Below, one piece after another: positions 36,691-44,796 of a stretch of DNA of 64,000 nucleotides (the stretch's first letter is position 1; each line of letters begins with the position of its first letter). Origin of the DNA: JAKOWB01 sp038363005 (GTDB lineage: Bacteria; Pseudomonadota; Alphaproteobacteria; Kiloniellales; JACOMY01); contig JBBQBI010000005.1 in NCBI GenBank assembly GCA_038363005.1, positions 186,001 through 250,000 on the forward strand, read 5' to 3'. The notes below the pieces were generated by a model. It was not told the origin of the DNA, made no database searches, and saw only the letters and a program-made list of their open reading frames with translations. The translations under genes and the position numbers were made by a program.

Positions 36691-37131
36691 GTGGCAAAGC
36701 CCGAATGGGGCACGAAACGCCAGTGCCAGTCGTGCGGCGCAAAATACTACGACTTCGGCAAGACGCCGATCGTCTGCCCCGCTTGTGGCACCACCTTTGA
36801 TCCGGAAGCGATTCTGAAGGCGCGGCGGCCGCGGCCGCAGGCGCAGCCGAAGAAGGAGCGCGTGGTTCCGGTGCCGGGCGACGAGCCCGAGGAGGAAGTC
36901 GTCGAGGAGGTCGTCGAGGAAGAAGAGGAGGCCGAGGAGGTCGCCGAAGACGACGCCAAGCCGAAGAAAAAGAAGAAGGTCGGCGGCGAAGAGGACGAGG
37001 ATGAGGACGTCGACGGCGAGGAAGAAGTGGCCGACGACGACGACGAACTCATCGAGGATACCTCGGAGCTCGGCGAAGACGACGACGATGTCGACGATAT
37101 CGTCGAGAAGCAGGACGACGAGGAGCGCTGA
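36691..37131 (+). CDS. TIGR02300 (FYDLN acid domain) family protein
   Basis: A 146-residue protein with an N-terminal zinc ribbon (CQSCGAKYYDFGKTPIVCPACG: two CxxC pairs) and a very acidic tail of Glu/Asp blocks with one short Lys run (KPKKKKK). This is the TIGR02300 family restricted largely to alphaproteobacteria; its role is unknown. The name motif FYDLN reads YYDFG here. The GTG at 36691 directly precedes the conserved AKPEWGTKRQC; the frame is open 78 bases further upstream without conservation. Placement near aroA-cmk-rpsA is the usual one. Confidence 0.88.
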   Translation: MAKPEWGTKRQCQSCGAKYYDFGKTPIVCPACGTTFDPEAILKARRPRPQAQPKKERVVPVPGDEPEEEVVEEVVEEEEEAEEVAEDDAKPKKKKKVGGEEDEDEDVDGEEEVADDDDELIEDTSELGEDDDDVDDIVEKQDDEER

Positions 37132-37243
37132 TCGACGCCACTGGCGACGCTGCCGCGAGTTTCCGCTTGCAAAGGCGGGGCGGCGTTCCTAGGTTCCTGC
37201 CGCTTCCGCCGGGGCGCCCAACGCCTGGTGGGATGAGAGTTTC

Positions 37244-37319
<76 letters not shown>

Positions 37320-37326
37320 AGACAGA

Positions 37327-37356
37327 ACCCCCCTGGGAAACCAGGGGGTTTTTGTT
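37327..37356 (+). terminator. Rho-independent terminator after tRNA-Ala
   Basis: CCCCCTGG-GAAA-CCAGGGGG (8-bp stem) is followed by TTTTTG and TTTTT. It starts 8 bases beyond the tRNA CCA end. Confidence 0.85.
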
Positions 37357-37595
37357 TTTCGGCAGTGGGTGATCCAGGTCAAGGCCTCAACATGCTGGAC
37401 GTCGCAGGCTGATAGCCAGCCGCACGCGCAGGGTCGAATCATGGCAATCCAGGCAATCGCCGACCATGACGCCCTGACCCGGCCGGCGAGCGTCGCCTGA
37501 TCCGGGCGCCGGCCGCCTTTTTGACGTAGCGACTGACAGGCGTCCGCGGCCCTGGCTGCTTGGCGGGACGATCAACAACAGCGAAGGAGGTCACC

Positions 37596-37784
37596 ATGAC
37601 CGTCAACATTGGCCCGATCGATCGTATCCTGCGCATCGTGATCGGTCTGGGCTTGCTGAGCCTGGTCTTCCTCGGCCCCAAGACCTACTGGGGCCTGGTC
37701 GGCTTGATCCCCCTGCTGACTGCCTTCGCCGGCTTCTGTCCTGCCTATCGCCTGCTTGGCTTCAGCACCTGCGCGCGGCGCTGA
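37596..37784 (+). CDS. Small DUF2892 (YgaP-like) membrane protein
   Basis: A 62-residue protein with two membrane segments: NIGPIDRILRIVIGLGLLSL and WGLVGLIPLLTAFAGFCPAY. The ending FCPAYRLLGFSTC is the conserved DUF2892 tail with its Cys. The same module is fused to rhodanese in E. coli YgaP, which suggests a link to sulfur-species handling, but no rhodanese is adjacent here. A strong GAAGGAGG lies before the ATG. Confidence 0.85.
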   Translation: MTVNIGPIDRILRIVIGLGLLSLVFLGPKTYWGLVGLIPLLTAFAGFCPAYRLLGFSTCARR

Positions 37785-37914
37785 GAGCGACCTGACAGGC
37801 CGGGTCTATCTCTCGCAATGCGACGCGATCCGCGCCCTGGCGTCCGCGCTGGCCGCCGCCGGCGGGTCACCGGCCCCGTGCGGCGTTATCGGGCAGGTCG
37901 CCTGTATCGGCCGG

Positions 37915-38736
37915 CTAGAGCCGGTCGCGCAGCTCGCGCAGCTCGGGAAACAGCACCAGCTCCAGCAGACCGCGCAGGTAGCCGGCACCAGAGGTACCGC
38001 CGGTGCCAGACTTGCGCCCGATCAGCCGCTCGACCACCAGGACGTGCTTGAAGCGCCAGGTGCGCAGCGTGTCCTCCAGGTCCAGCAGGTCTTCGGCCAG
38101 CCTGTGCAGGTCACCATAAGTCGTGGGATCCCGGTAGACCGCGATCCAGGCGGCCAGCACGCCGGCATCCGGCGTCGTCGAGCCATAGGGCGCGTGACGC
38201 AGCACCGCCGGCGCGATGGTGAAGCCGGCGCGGGCGAGACAGGCGCGGGCCGCGTCGTAGAGGCTGGCCTCGCCGCGCAGCTGGTCCAGCAGCTGGCTCG
38301 CCGCGGCGGGCTTGCCATCGCCGCGCTTCGGTTCGCCCCGGTTGCCCAGCAGGACTTCCAGCGCCCGCCAGTTCGCCGACTGCAGGCCGGAGGAGCCGCC
38401 CAGCGCTTGGCGGAAGCCGGCGAAGGCCGCCGGGTCGAGGCTCGAGAGCACCGGCCAGGCGCCATTGAGGTGCTGCACGATGCGCCGGCCGCGATCGATG
38501 CGCCGGCAGGCGGTGCCGATGTCGCCGGCGGCCAGGCAGTCACGCGCCGAGGTCAGTTCATGCAGCAGCACCTTGAACCACAGCTCTGTGGTCTGGTGCT
38601 GCACCAGGAACAGCAGCTCGTCGTGCGCGCCGGTGATGGGCTGCTGCAGGGCAAGCAGGCGGTCGAGTGCCAGGAAGCGGTCGTAGGACGGTGGCGCGGC
38701 GCCGTCGTTGGCATCGTCGTCAGGCTTGCCGCTCAT
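37915..38736 (-). CDS. kynA: Tryptophan 2,3-dioxygenase
   Basis: A 273-residue heme dioxygenase that opens the indole ring of tryptophan to N-formylkynurenine. Family landmarks are HDELLFLVQHQTTELWFKVL (containing the substrate-contacting FLVQHQ), APYGSTTPDAGVLAAW and FKHVLVVERLIGRKSGTGGT near the C terminus. The formamidase and kynureninase genes are not adjacent. A start 51 bases upstream is possible; the conserved part supports 38736. Confidence 0.93.
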   Translation of the reverse strand: MSGKPDDDANDGAAPPSYDRFLALDRLLALQQPITGAHDELLFLVQHQTTELWFKVLLHELTSARDCLAAGDIGTACRRIDRGRRIVQHLNGAWPVLSSLDPAAFAGFRQALGGSSGLQSANWRALEVLLGNRGEPKRGDGKPAAASQLLDQLRGEASLYDAARACLARAGFTIAPAVLRHAPYGSTTPDAGVLAAWIAVYRDPTTYGDLHRLAEDLLDLEDTLRTWRFKHVLVVERLIGRKSGTGGTSGAGYLRGLLELVLFPELRELRDRL

Positions 38737-38914
38737 GCTTCCTCCCTGGTCTCCGCCTGTCTCGCCCGCGCGGGGCGGCGTCGGCAAGCAGGAAAAAAAT
38801 GCCGGCCGGCGTAGCCATTCACCCGCCAGCCGTCGTTAGTATAGGGCTAGTCGTCGCTGGCTGCCGCGCCTAGGCTCGCCCCGCCCTACCAGCCGCAAGA
38901 GGTCACCACCGCCC

Positions 38915-39994
38915 GTGCTCCGCCGCCCCCTCACCGCCCTGGCGCTTCCGCTGCTGCTGCTGGCGGCCTGCGCCGACACGACGCAACAGCCTGGGACGCA
39001 CCAGCCCGGGCAGCCCGGCCAATCCGGGCAGCCACCGCAGATCACCACCGAACTGCCGGACCAGCCAGAGCCGCCGGAATGCCCGGCACCGCTGCCCGAG
39101 GCGATGAACGGGCCCGGCCTGAAGCTGGCCAGCTTCACCATCGACAATCTCGGCGTCTACTCTAGCCGCGACAACCAGGCCCTGGCCTGCATGCTGGGGC
39201 TGTTCGACCTGGTGGCGGTGCATGACCTGGCGGTGCCGCCCTATCCCGGCAGCTTCGCCGATGGCGAGGCCTATCGTCCCGATCCGGCGGCGGCGGGCTT
39301 CTTCGATGCCATGCGCGGCCAGGGCTTCGCCTATTCCATCGCGCCGGAAGACACCGGCCCGGGCGCCAAGAACAAGCTGACCAGCGGCGTGACCGCCTGG
39401 CCGGTGGTGTTCTACAAGCCGACGGTGGTGGCAATCGACGGCAGCAAGCCCAGCGGCTACATCCTGCCGGACCACAGCGCCAACGTTGACTTCGACTACG
39501 TACCCTTCGCCCTGCCGCTGCGCACCGCCGACGGGCGCTTCGATTTCCTGCTGCTGTCGGTGAAGCTGGCCGAGGGGCCGGACAACATCAGCCGGCGGCG
39601 CAACGAGCTCTTCGCCCTGACCAACTGGATCCAGACCTATCGCCGCGGCGAACGCGACGTGCTGGTGCTGGCCTCGCCCAGCTTCCTTAGCTGCGCCGAG
39701 CGCGATGGCGCGCTGCCCAGCGACTTCACCCGGGTCGATCCGGCCTGCCGCATCACCGACGTCGGCCGCAAGCGGCCAAGCGACACGGTGCTGCTGGCGG
39801 CGGGCGCCACGGCCTCGCTGGAGGCCTTCGATTCGGTCGACATCGTGAAGGCCATGTACCCCTACTGGGTGTTCAGCCACGCCGGCGACTATCCGGGGAG
39901 TCCCTACAACCCGGCACAGTTCGACCAGTACTATTCCGGCAGCCCGCCGGTGGCCCTGCGGCTGCTGCCGCCGGCCGGCGGCGACAACGACTGA
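38915..39994 (+). CDS. Lipoprotein with a DNase I/EEP-like domain, probably catalytically altered
   Basis: A 359-residue predicted lipoprotein with signal peptide and lipobox LLAAC, then a Pro/Gln/Gly-rich linker (about 22-55). The rest resembles the endonuclease/exonuclease/phosphatase fold: LKLASFTIDNLGVYSSRDNQ where active enzymes have a WNIQNLG-type segment, then LFDLVAVHDL where the catalytic Glu normally sits, and later VPFALPLRTADGRFDFLLLS. The usual terminal SDH motif is not seen; SHAGDYPG occurs near the expected place. It may be a binding or structural protein rather than a nuclease. The start is GTG with AAGAGG upstream. Confidence 0.65.
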   Translation: MLRRPLTALALPLLLLAACADTTQQPGTHQPGQPGQSGQPPQITTELPDQPEPPECPAPLPEAMNGPGLKLASFTIDNLGVYSSRDNQALACMLGLFDLVAVHDLAVPPYPGSFADGEAYRPDPAAAGFFDAMRGQGFAYSIAPEDTGPGAKNKLTSGVTAWPVVFYKPTVVAIDGSKPSGYILPDHSANVDFDYVPFALPLRTADGRFDFLLLSVKLAEGPDNISRRRNELFALTNWIQTYRRGERDVLVLASPSFLSCAERDGALPSDFTRVDPACRITDVGRKRPSDTVLLAAGATASLEAFDSVDIVKAMYPYWVFSHAGDYPGSPYNPAQFDQYYSGSPPVALRLLPPAGGDND

Positions 39995-40002
39995 GCCGTC
40001 CC

Positions 40003-41775
40003 TCAGAAGGGGAAGCAGAGCAGGATGACGGGCGCGCCCAGCAGCAGCACGGCAAGCTGCATCGGCAAACCGAAACGCCAGTAGTCGCCGAAGTGATAGC
40101 CGCCGGGACCCATCACCAGCGTGTTGTTCTGGTGCCCGATCGGCGTCATCACCGCCAGGGTCACGCCGACCGCGACTGCCATCAGGAAGGGATCCGGCGA
40201 CACCTGCAGGCCCTTGGCCAGCGCCACCGCGATGGGCGACATCATCACCGCGGTCGCCGCGTTGTTCACCACGTTGGACACCAGCATGGAGACGCCGAGC
40301 ACCAGGGCCAGCACCATCCAGGGCTGGACGGCGCGGCCGATGTCGAGCAGCCAGCCGGCGATCACCTGGGTGGCGCCGGTGCTTTCCAGCGTGCCGCCGA
40401 CCGGCAGCATGGCCCCCAACAGCACCACCACCGGCCAGTCGACCGCGGCATAGGCCTCGCCCAGCTTCATGGTGCGCGTCGCCAGCAGGCCGGCGACCGC
40501 CGTCGCCAGCGCGACCGCCGGCGTCGCCAGGTCGGCGGCGATGGCGGCGATGGCCAGGCCGAAGAAGGCCACCGGCGGCAGCCAGCGGCGGCGCTGCATC
40601 GGCAGGTCACGCTCGGCCAGCGGCAGCAACCCCAGCGTAGAGATGGCGGCGGCCAGCTGCGCCGGCGCGCCCTGCAGCAGCAGCACGTCGCCGATCTCGA
40701 AGCGCAGGTTCTTCAACCGGCCGCCGGTGCCTTCGCCTTGGCGCGACAGCGCGATCAGCGTCACGCCATAGCGCGAGCGCAGGCGCATCTCCTCCGCCGT
40801 CAGGCCGGTGATTAGGCCGCGTGGCTGCACCACGGCCTCGACCAGGCTGCGGCCCTCGCCGGCGATGGCGTCGCGGCCGAGTTCAGGCTCGGACAGGGAT
40901 TCCAGCTTCAGCCGCTCGACGATGCGCGGGAAGACCTGCGGCGAGGCTTCGAAGACCAGCACGTCACCGCTCTGCGCCCGCTCCCACCAGGCGGTGGAGG
41001 GAATGCGGCGGGCGCCGCGCACCAGCCCGAACAGCCGTGCCTCCGGCTCGACCAGCGCCGCCTCCAGCTCGGCGAAGGACTTGCCGAGCGCCGGCGAGGC
41101 CTCGCCGACGCGCGCCTCGGTGACGTAGCTGGCGATGCCGAACAGCTCGTCGGCCTGCGGTGGCTTGCGCGCCGGCAGCAGGCGCCAACCCAGCAGCGCG
41201 GCATAGACCAAGCCGAGCAGCGTGATCAGCAGGCCAATCGGCGTGATGTCGAAGAGATGGAAGGGCTCGCCCAGCGCGCGGCGGCGAAAATCCGAGACCA
41301 CCAGGTTGGAGGGTGTGCCGATCAAGGTGATCAGCCCGCCCAGCATGGTCAGCAGCGCCAGCGGCATCAGCACCAGGCTGGGCGAGTGGCCGTCGCGCCG
41401 CGCCGCGGCGATGGCGATCGGCATCAGCAGCGCCAGCGCGCCAACGTTGTTCATCACCGCCGAGACCAGCGCCCCCAGCCCGCCGAGGATCAGGATGTGA
41501 CGGCCGACCGTGGCACCCGCCGGCAGCAGGCGGCGCGCCAGCAGCTCGACCGCGCCGCTGGCGGTCAGCGCCTGGCTCAACACCAGCACGGCAATGACGG
41601 TGATCACCGCGGGATGGCCGAAGCCGAGGAAGGCCTCGTCCGCCGGCACCAGGCCGCCGTAGACCGCCACCAGCAGCGCCAGCAGCGCCACCAGGTCATA
41701 GCGCAGGCGCCCCCAGGCGAAGAGCCCGAGGGCGACGACGATCAAGCCGACGGACAGCAGCTGGTTCTGATCCAT
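40003..41775 (-). CDS. SLC13-family permease with TrkA-C domains
   Basis: A 590-residue inner-membrane transporter. The membrane domain is split in two halves around a cytosolic region (about 215-390) holding two TrkA-C (RCK-C) modules, e.g. FGIASYVTEARVGEASPALG and RSLVEAVVQPRGLITGLTAE. The membrane motifs SNVVNNAATAVMMSPIA and TLIGTPSNLVV are family signatures. Relatives import sulfate, dicarboxylates or other anions with Na+. It lies downstream of the GntR gene on the same strand and may be in its operon, so its substrate could be related to the adjacent catabolic cluster. Confidence 0.88.
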   Translation of the reverse strand: MDQNQLLSVGLIVVALGLFAWGRLRYDLVALLALLVAVYGGLVPADEAFLGFGHPAVITVIAVLVLSQALTASGAVELLARRLLPAGATVGRHILILGGLGALVSAVMNNVGALALLMPIAIAAARRDGHSPSLVLMPLALLTMLGGLITLIGTPSNLVVSDFRRRALGEPFHLFDITPIGLLITLLGLVYAALLGWRLLPARKPPQADELFGIASYVTEARVGEASPALGKSFAELEAALVEPEARLFGLVRGARRIPSTAWWERAQSGDVLVFEASPQVFPRIVERLKLESLSEPELGRDAIAGEGRSLVEAVVQPRGLITGLTAEEMRLRSRYGVTLIALSRQGEGTGGRLKNLRFEIGDVLLLQGAPAQLAAAISTLGLLPLAERDLPMQRRRWLPPVAFFGLAIAAIAADLATPAVALATAVAGLLATRTMKLGEAYAAVDWPVVVLLGAMLPVGGTLESTGATQVIAGWLLDIGRAVQPWMVLALVLGVSMLVSNVVNNAATAVMMSPIAVALAKGLQVSPDPFLMAVAVGVTLAVMTPIGHQNNTLVMGPGGYHFGDYWRFGLPMQLAVLLLGAPVILLCFPF

Positions 41776-41836
41776 GCGCCATTCTTTACGCGTGGGCCGG
41801 CCATCCTGGCAAAGGCCAGACGCGTGACAGCGGCGT

Positions 41837-42556
41837 TCAGCCCTTCAGGCTGGCTTCCAGCGTGGCACGGGTGAAGGACTCGGTGTAGTCGATCAGCTTG
41901 TCGGCGGCGGCGGCGGCCTTGTCCGGGTCGCCCTGGCCGATGCCGCGCGCCAGGTTGGCGTGCAGCCGGGCGCAGAGCGGCAGGTCCAGCACCTCCTTGT
42001 AGTGCATGTACCAGAAGCGCCGCGACAGGCCGTGCATCAGCCCCATGGACTTCTGCGCATATTCATTGCGGCAGGCCTTGGCCATCATCAGGTTCAGGCT
42101 GCGGTCCTGGCGCATGAACTCGACGTCGTCCTCGGTCGCGGCTGACAGGTCCATGCCCTTGGCCAGCGCCAGGAAGGCCGCGCGCTCGGCCGTGGTGGTG
42201 CGCAGCGCGGCGAAGCGCGCCATCAGGCGCTCCAGCTCGCGCCGCACGCGCAGCAGCTCAAGCTGGCTCTTCACGTTGATGTCGGAGACCAGGATGCCGC
42301 GGCGCGGCAAGATCTGCACCAGGCCCTCGCGCGCCAGGCGCTGCAGCGCCTCGCGGATCGGCGTGCGGCCGATGCCGAGCTGCTTGGACAGCGCCGCTTC
42401 CGACAGCACCTCGCCCGGCGTCAGGCGCAGCGTGACGATCAACTCCTCCAGCGCCCGGTAGGCCCGGTCGGTCAGGCTGCGCGGCGCCTGCTCGATGAAG
42501 GGATCCTCCGTGGCGGCGCTGCCGCTGGTCGTCGCCTTGATCTTGCGTGCCGCCAT
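41837..42556 (-). CDS. GntR-family regulator with FCD ligand domain
   Basis: A 239-residue repressor-type protein. The winged-helix domain spans about 28-95 (SLTDRAYRALEELIVTLRLT, then LSKQLGIGRTPIREALQRLA). An all-helical FCD domain follows, with the metal/ligand residues expected in such domains (D, H and H spread through VEFMRQDRSLNLMMAKAC and LCARLHANLARGI). FCD regulators usually bind organic acids. Three ATATATCA elements in nearby promoters are candidate sites. The ATG at 42556 is favoured over an upstream in-frame start at 42577. Confidence 0.9.
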   Translation of the reverse strand: MAARKIKATTSGSAATEDPFIEQAPRSLTDRAYRALEELIVTLRLTPGEVLSEAALSKQLGIGRTPIREALQRLAREGLVQILPRRGILVSDINVKSQLELLRVRRELERLMARFAALRTTTAERAAFLALAKGMDLSAATEDDVEFMRQDRSLNLMMAKACRNEYAQKSMGLMHGLSRRFWYMHYKEVLDLPLCARLHANLARGIGQGDPDKAAAAADKLIDYTESFTRATLEASLKG

Positions 42557-42657
42557 GCCGGTGTCTTCCTCAAGCACTGCGACGACGCGAGACGCCGCCG
42601 GTTGCCACCGCCAAGCGTTGCGGCGGCGGGATGCTTCCTGTCAAGCGTGCCGCCACC

Positions 42658-42855
42658 CTAGCGCCGCCAGTCCTCGCCCTTCTGCTTCTTGCCCTTGGCC
42701 TCCGGGAACAGCCAGACCGCGGCGATCATGAAGGCGGCAAGGCCGGCCGCCACCCAGGCGTTGGTCACCTGGCCGACGTCGTCCTGGTACCAGAACATGC
42801 CGGCCGCCACCGCGGCGACCAGCAGCGAAAGGATGGCCTTGACGTGATTGGGCAT
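42658..42855 (-). CDS. Small two-segment membrane protein, unknown
   Basis: A 65-residue protein: MPNHVKAILSLLVAAVAAGM starts a first membrane helix, AWVAAGLAAFMIAAVWLF is the second, and the tail is basic (EAKGKKQKGEDWRR). I do not recognise a family. It is preceded 17 bases upstream by another membrane-protein gene and followed by the GntR gene, all on the minus strand, suggesting one transcript starting near 43340. Confidence 0.65.
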   Translation of the reverse strand: MPNHVKAILSLLVAAVAAGMFWYQDDVGQVTNAWVAAGLAAFMIAAVWLFPEAKGKKQKGEDWRR

Positions 42856-42872
42856 GCGTTGAAATCCCGTCG

Positions 42873-43250
42873 CTAGAGTTGCCCGCTGGCGGACAGCGCG
42901 GCGAGACCCGCCACGCCCACCGCCACCAGGACCATGATGCCGACGCCGAGCGGCCGGTCCAGCCGGTCGCGCGGCAGCGCTTGAAAGGCCAGCGGCCCGC
43001 CGAGCAGGCCCAGGCCGCCGGCCACCACCGCCACCGGCCAGGACAGGCGTTGGCCGGCCAACCAGATGGCCGCCGCCAGCAGCGCCAGCAGGGCCAGCAG
43101 CAAAAGCCCGACCAGCATTATCCCGCCGCTGCCCCGCAGTGCCGCCGGACGCCCGGCCAACGGCAGGAAGCCACTGGCCTGCACCCCGCCGGTGGCGAAG
43201 AGCAGCAGCAGGCCGAAGATGGCAAGGCCGGGCAGGATCTGGTCGCTCAA
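42873..43250 (-). CDS. Hydrophobic membrane protein, unknown
   Basis: About 125 residues with four predicted membrane segments (LPGLAIFGLLLLFATGGVQA; IMLVGLLLLALLALLAAAIW; PVAVVAGGLGLLGGPLAF; VGIMVLVAVGVAGLAALSA). There is no ATG before the first helix; a TTG at 43250 with GGGAAG upstream is the likely start, and a GTG at 43346 is an alternative. No family recognised. The gene is divergent from the PanB-like gene across a shared promoter region with the ATATATCA element. Confidence 0.55.
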   Translation of the reverse strand: MSDQILPGLAIFGLLLLFATGGVQASGFLPLAGRPAALRGSGGIMLVGLLLLALLALLAAAIWLAGQRLSWPVAVVAGGLGLLGGPLAFQALPRDRLDRPLGVGIMVLVAVGVAGLAALSASGQL

Positions 43251-43310
43251 ACGCTGCGTCTTCCCATCCCCGAAGGCCGCCAGGCGGCGCGGCCACTTGC
43301 GCCGGGCCGC

Positions 43311-43358
43311 TTGACCGGCCCAGGCGCGGCCGCTAAAGCATACCACTAATATATCAGT
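43311..43358 (+). promoter_or_regulatory. Promoter and putative GntR operator of the PanB-like gene (site 1)
   Basis: TTGACC (43311-43316), a 17-base spacer and TAAAGC (43334-43339) are followed at the expected transcription start by the near-palindrome ACTAATATATCAGT (43345-43358). Its reverse complement differs at only two positions. The element recurs at two other promoters in the cluster. A repressor bound here would cover the start site. Confidence 0.55.
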
Positions 43359-43409
43359 TGTCGCCGCAAGCCAAGAGGCGACAGGGGATCGAAACGACGG
43401 AGGGGACGC

Positions 43410-44279
43410 ATGGCCGAGGGCGAGAAGAAGAAGCGCACCATCACCGAGATTCGCGAGTCGAAGCAGAGCGGCGAGAAGATGGTCTACACCTCGGTGCCGG
43501 ACTACACCTCGGCACGCTGGGCGGAGGCCGCCGGTGTCGACGTCTGCGTCGTCGGCGACAGCCTGGCCATGGTGGCGCACGGCCATCCCTCGACGATTCC
43601 CGCCACCATGGACATGATGGTGATGCATGCCCTGGCGGTGCGGCGCGGCGCACCCCACACCTTCGTGCTGGGCTGCATGCCCTACCAGTCATACAATACC
43701 GTGGACCGCGCCCTCCTCAACGCCACGCGCTTCATGCAAGAGGGCGGCAGCGACGCGGTCAAGCCGCAGGGCGGCAAGAGCCAGGCGCAGATCCTCAAGG
43801 CGCTGGTCGACGCCGGCATTCCCACCGCCTCGCACATCGGGCTGACGCCGCACACCATCGCCATGTTCGGCGGCTTCAAGATCCAGGGCCGCACCGCCGA
43901 AGCGGCGATGAAGATCCTGGAGGATGCGCTGGCGATCCAGGACGCCGGCTGCTTCATGCTGGAGTTCGAGGCGGTGCCGGCACCGATCGCCAAGGTGATC
44001 TCCGAGCAGCTTGAGATCCCGACCATCGGCATCGGCGCCGGGGCCGGCACCGATGGCCAGATCCTGCTGTCATACGACCTGCTGGGCGTCTTCACCGACT
44101 TCAAGCCGAAGTTCACCAAGCGCTACACCAACCTGACCGAAGTCGCCGTCGCCGGGCTGAAGCAGTACGTCAAGGAAGTGAAGGAGGGATCCTTCCCCGA
44201 CGACGACCACTCCTATGGCGTCAACCAGGCTGAATACGAGAAGTTCCTGGGCCTGGTAGAGAAGCGCAAGCAGCACTGA
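43410..44279 (+). CDS. PanB-like (ketopantoate hydroxymethyltransferase family) protein with changed metal ligands
   Basis: A 289-residue TIM-barrel protein clearly related to PanB: VGD50SLAMVAHGHPSTIPAT, RRGAPHTFVLGCMPYQSY, VKPQGGKSQ, SHIGLTPHTIAMFGGFKIQG, FE187AVPAP and PTIGIGAGAGTDGQIL. In E. coli PanB the Mg2+ is held by Asp45, Asp84 and Glu114, with Glu181 as base. By alignment these are D50, C89, Q120 and E187 here, so two of three metal ligands are replaced. It sits in a transport/oxidation cluster, not with panC. It is probably a divergent C-C bond enzyme rather than the pantothenate enzyme; substrate unknown. The C-terminal extension is longer than usual. Confidence 0.8.
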   Translation: MAEGEKKKRTITEIRESKQSGEKMVYTSVPDYTSARWAEAAGVDVCVVGDSLAMVAHGHPSTIPATMDMMVMHALAVRRGAPHTFVLGCMPYQSYNTVDRALLNATRFMQEGGSDAVKPQGGKSQAQILKALVDAGIPTASHIGLTPHTIAMFGGFKIQGRTAEAAMKILEDALAIQDAGCFMLEFEAVPAPIAKVISEQLEIPTIGIGAGAGTDGQILLSYDLLGVFTDFKPKFTKRYTNLTEVAVAGLKQYVKEVKEGSFPDDDHSYGVNQAEYEKFLGLVEKRKQH

Positions 44280-44316
44280 GGGCAGCCGCGGGCCGTTGCG
44301 AAGGCAGGCGTAGTGC

Positions 44317-44358
44317 TTGCCCTGCCGAAGCCTGCCATGTAATAGATATATCACTGAT
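44317..44358 (+). promoter_or_regulatory. Promoter and putative GntR operator upstream of the DUF6166-TRAP genes (site 2)
   Basis: TTGCCC (44317-44322), a 17-base spacer and TAATAG (44340-44345) make a good sigma-70-like promoter. The element AGATATATCACTGAT overlaps the -10 and the expected start. It shares the core ATATATCA with the sites at 43345 and 48744. Confidence 0.55.
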
Positions 44359-44422
44359 AGATGACGCCGCCGGCCGGGCCTAGCGCCGGGAACCAGAAGC
44401 GGCGCCTGGGAGAGACGGCGGC

Positions 44423-44719
44423 ATGAAGACCTTTCGCGGCGACCGCACGATCGACGGGCTGATGGTGACCGTCGACGGCCAGCCGTTGCCGGTCCACGAC
44501 GAGATCAAGCGCTTCAACGCCACCGGCTTCGAATGGGGCTATGACGGCGCCGGGCCGCGCCAGCTCGCCTTAGCCATCCTGGTCGAGCACCTGGGCGACA
44601 ACGCCAAGGCGCTGGCCCTGGCCGAGGGCTTCATGCGCGAGGGCACGGCCAATTTCAACAACGAGTGGGAGATGACGACGGACGACGTGGACGCGCTGCT
44701 CGCGACGCTCGGCCGTTGA
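44423..44719 (+). CDS. DUF6166 family protein
   Basis: A 98-residue protein with the DUF6166-type signature FEWGYDGAGPRQLALAILVE and a C-terminal FMREGTANFNNEWEMTTDDV. No activity is known for the family. GGGAGAGACGG precedes the ATG. It is the first gene after operator site 2 and lies 77 bases upstream of the TRAP binding protein, so it is probably co-transcribed with it. Confidence 0.75.
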   Translation: MKTFRGDRTIDGLMVTVDGQPLPVHDEIKRFNATGFEWGYDGAGPRQLALAILVEHLGDNAKALALAEGFMREGTANFNNEWEMTTDDVDALLATLGR

Positions 44720-44796
44720 CGCGCGACAGAGGACCGGCCTGCACAAGGGTTGGCACTGTGGAGACCTAAGGAAAAACGCAAGGGAGGAGACCCGGA

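Noticed and set aside
37387..37578. Small minus-strand frame containing CLDCH, like a heme c motif
   Set aside because: A single chance CxxCH, no signal peptide, low complexity around it, and no cytochrome maturation context.
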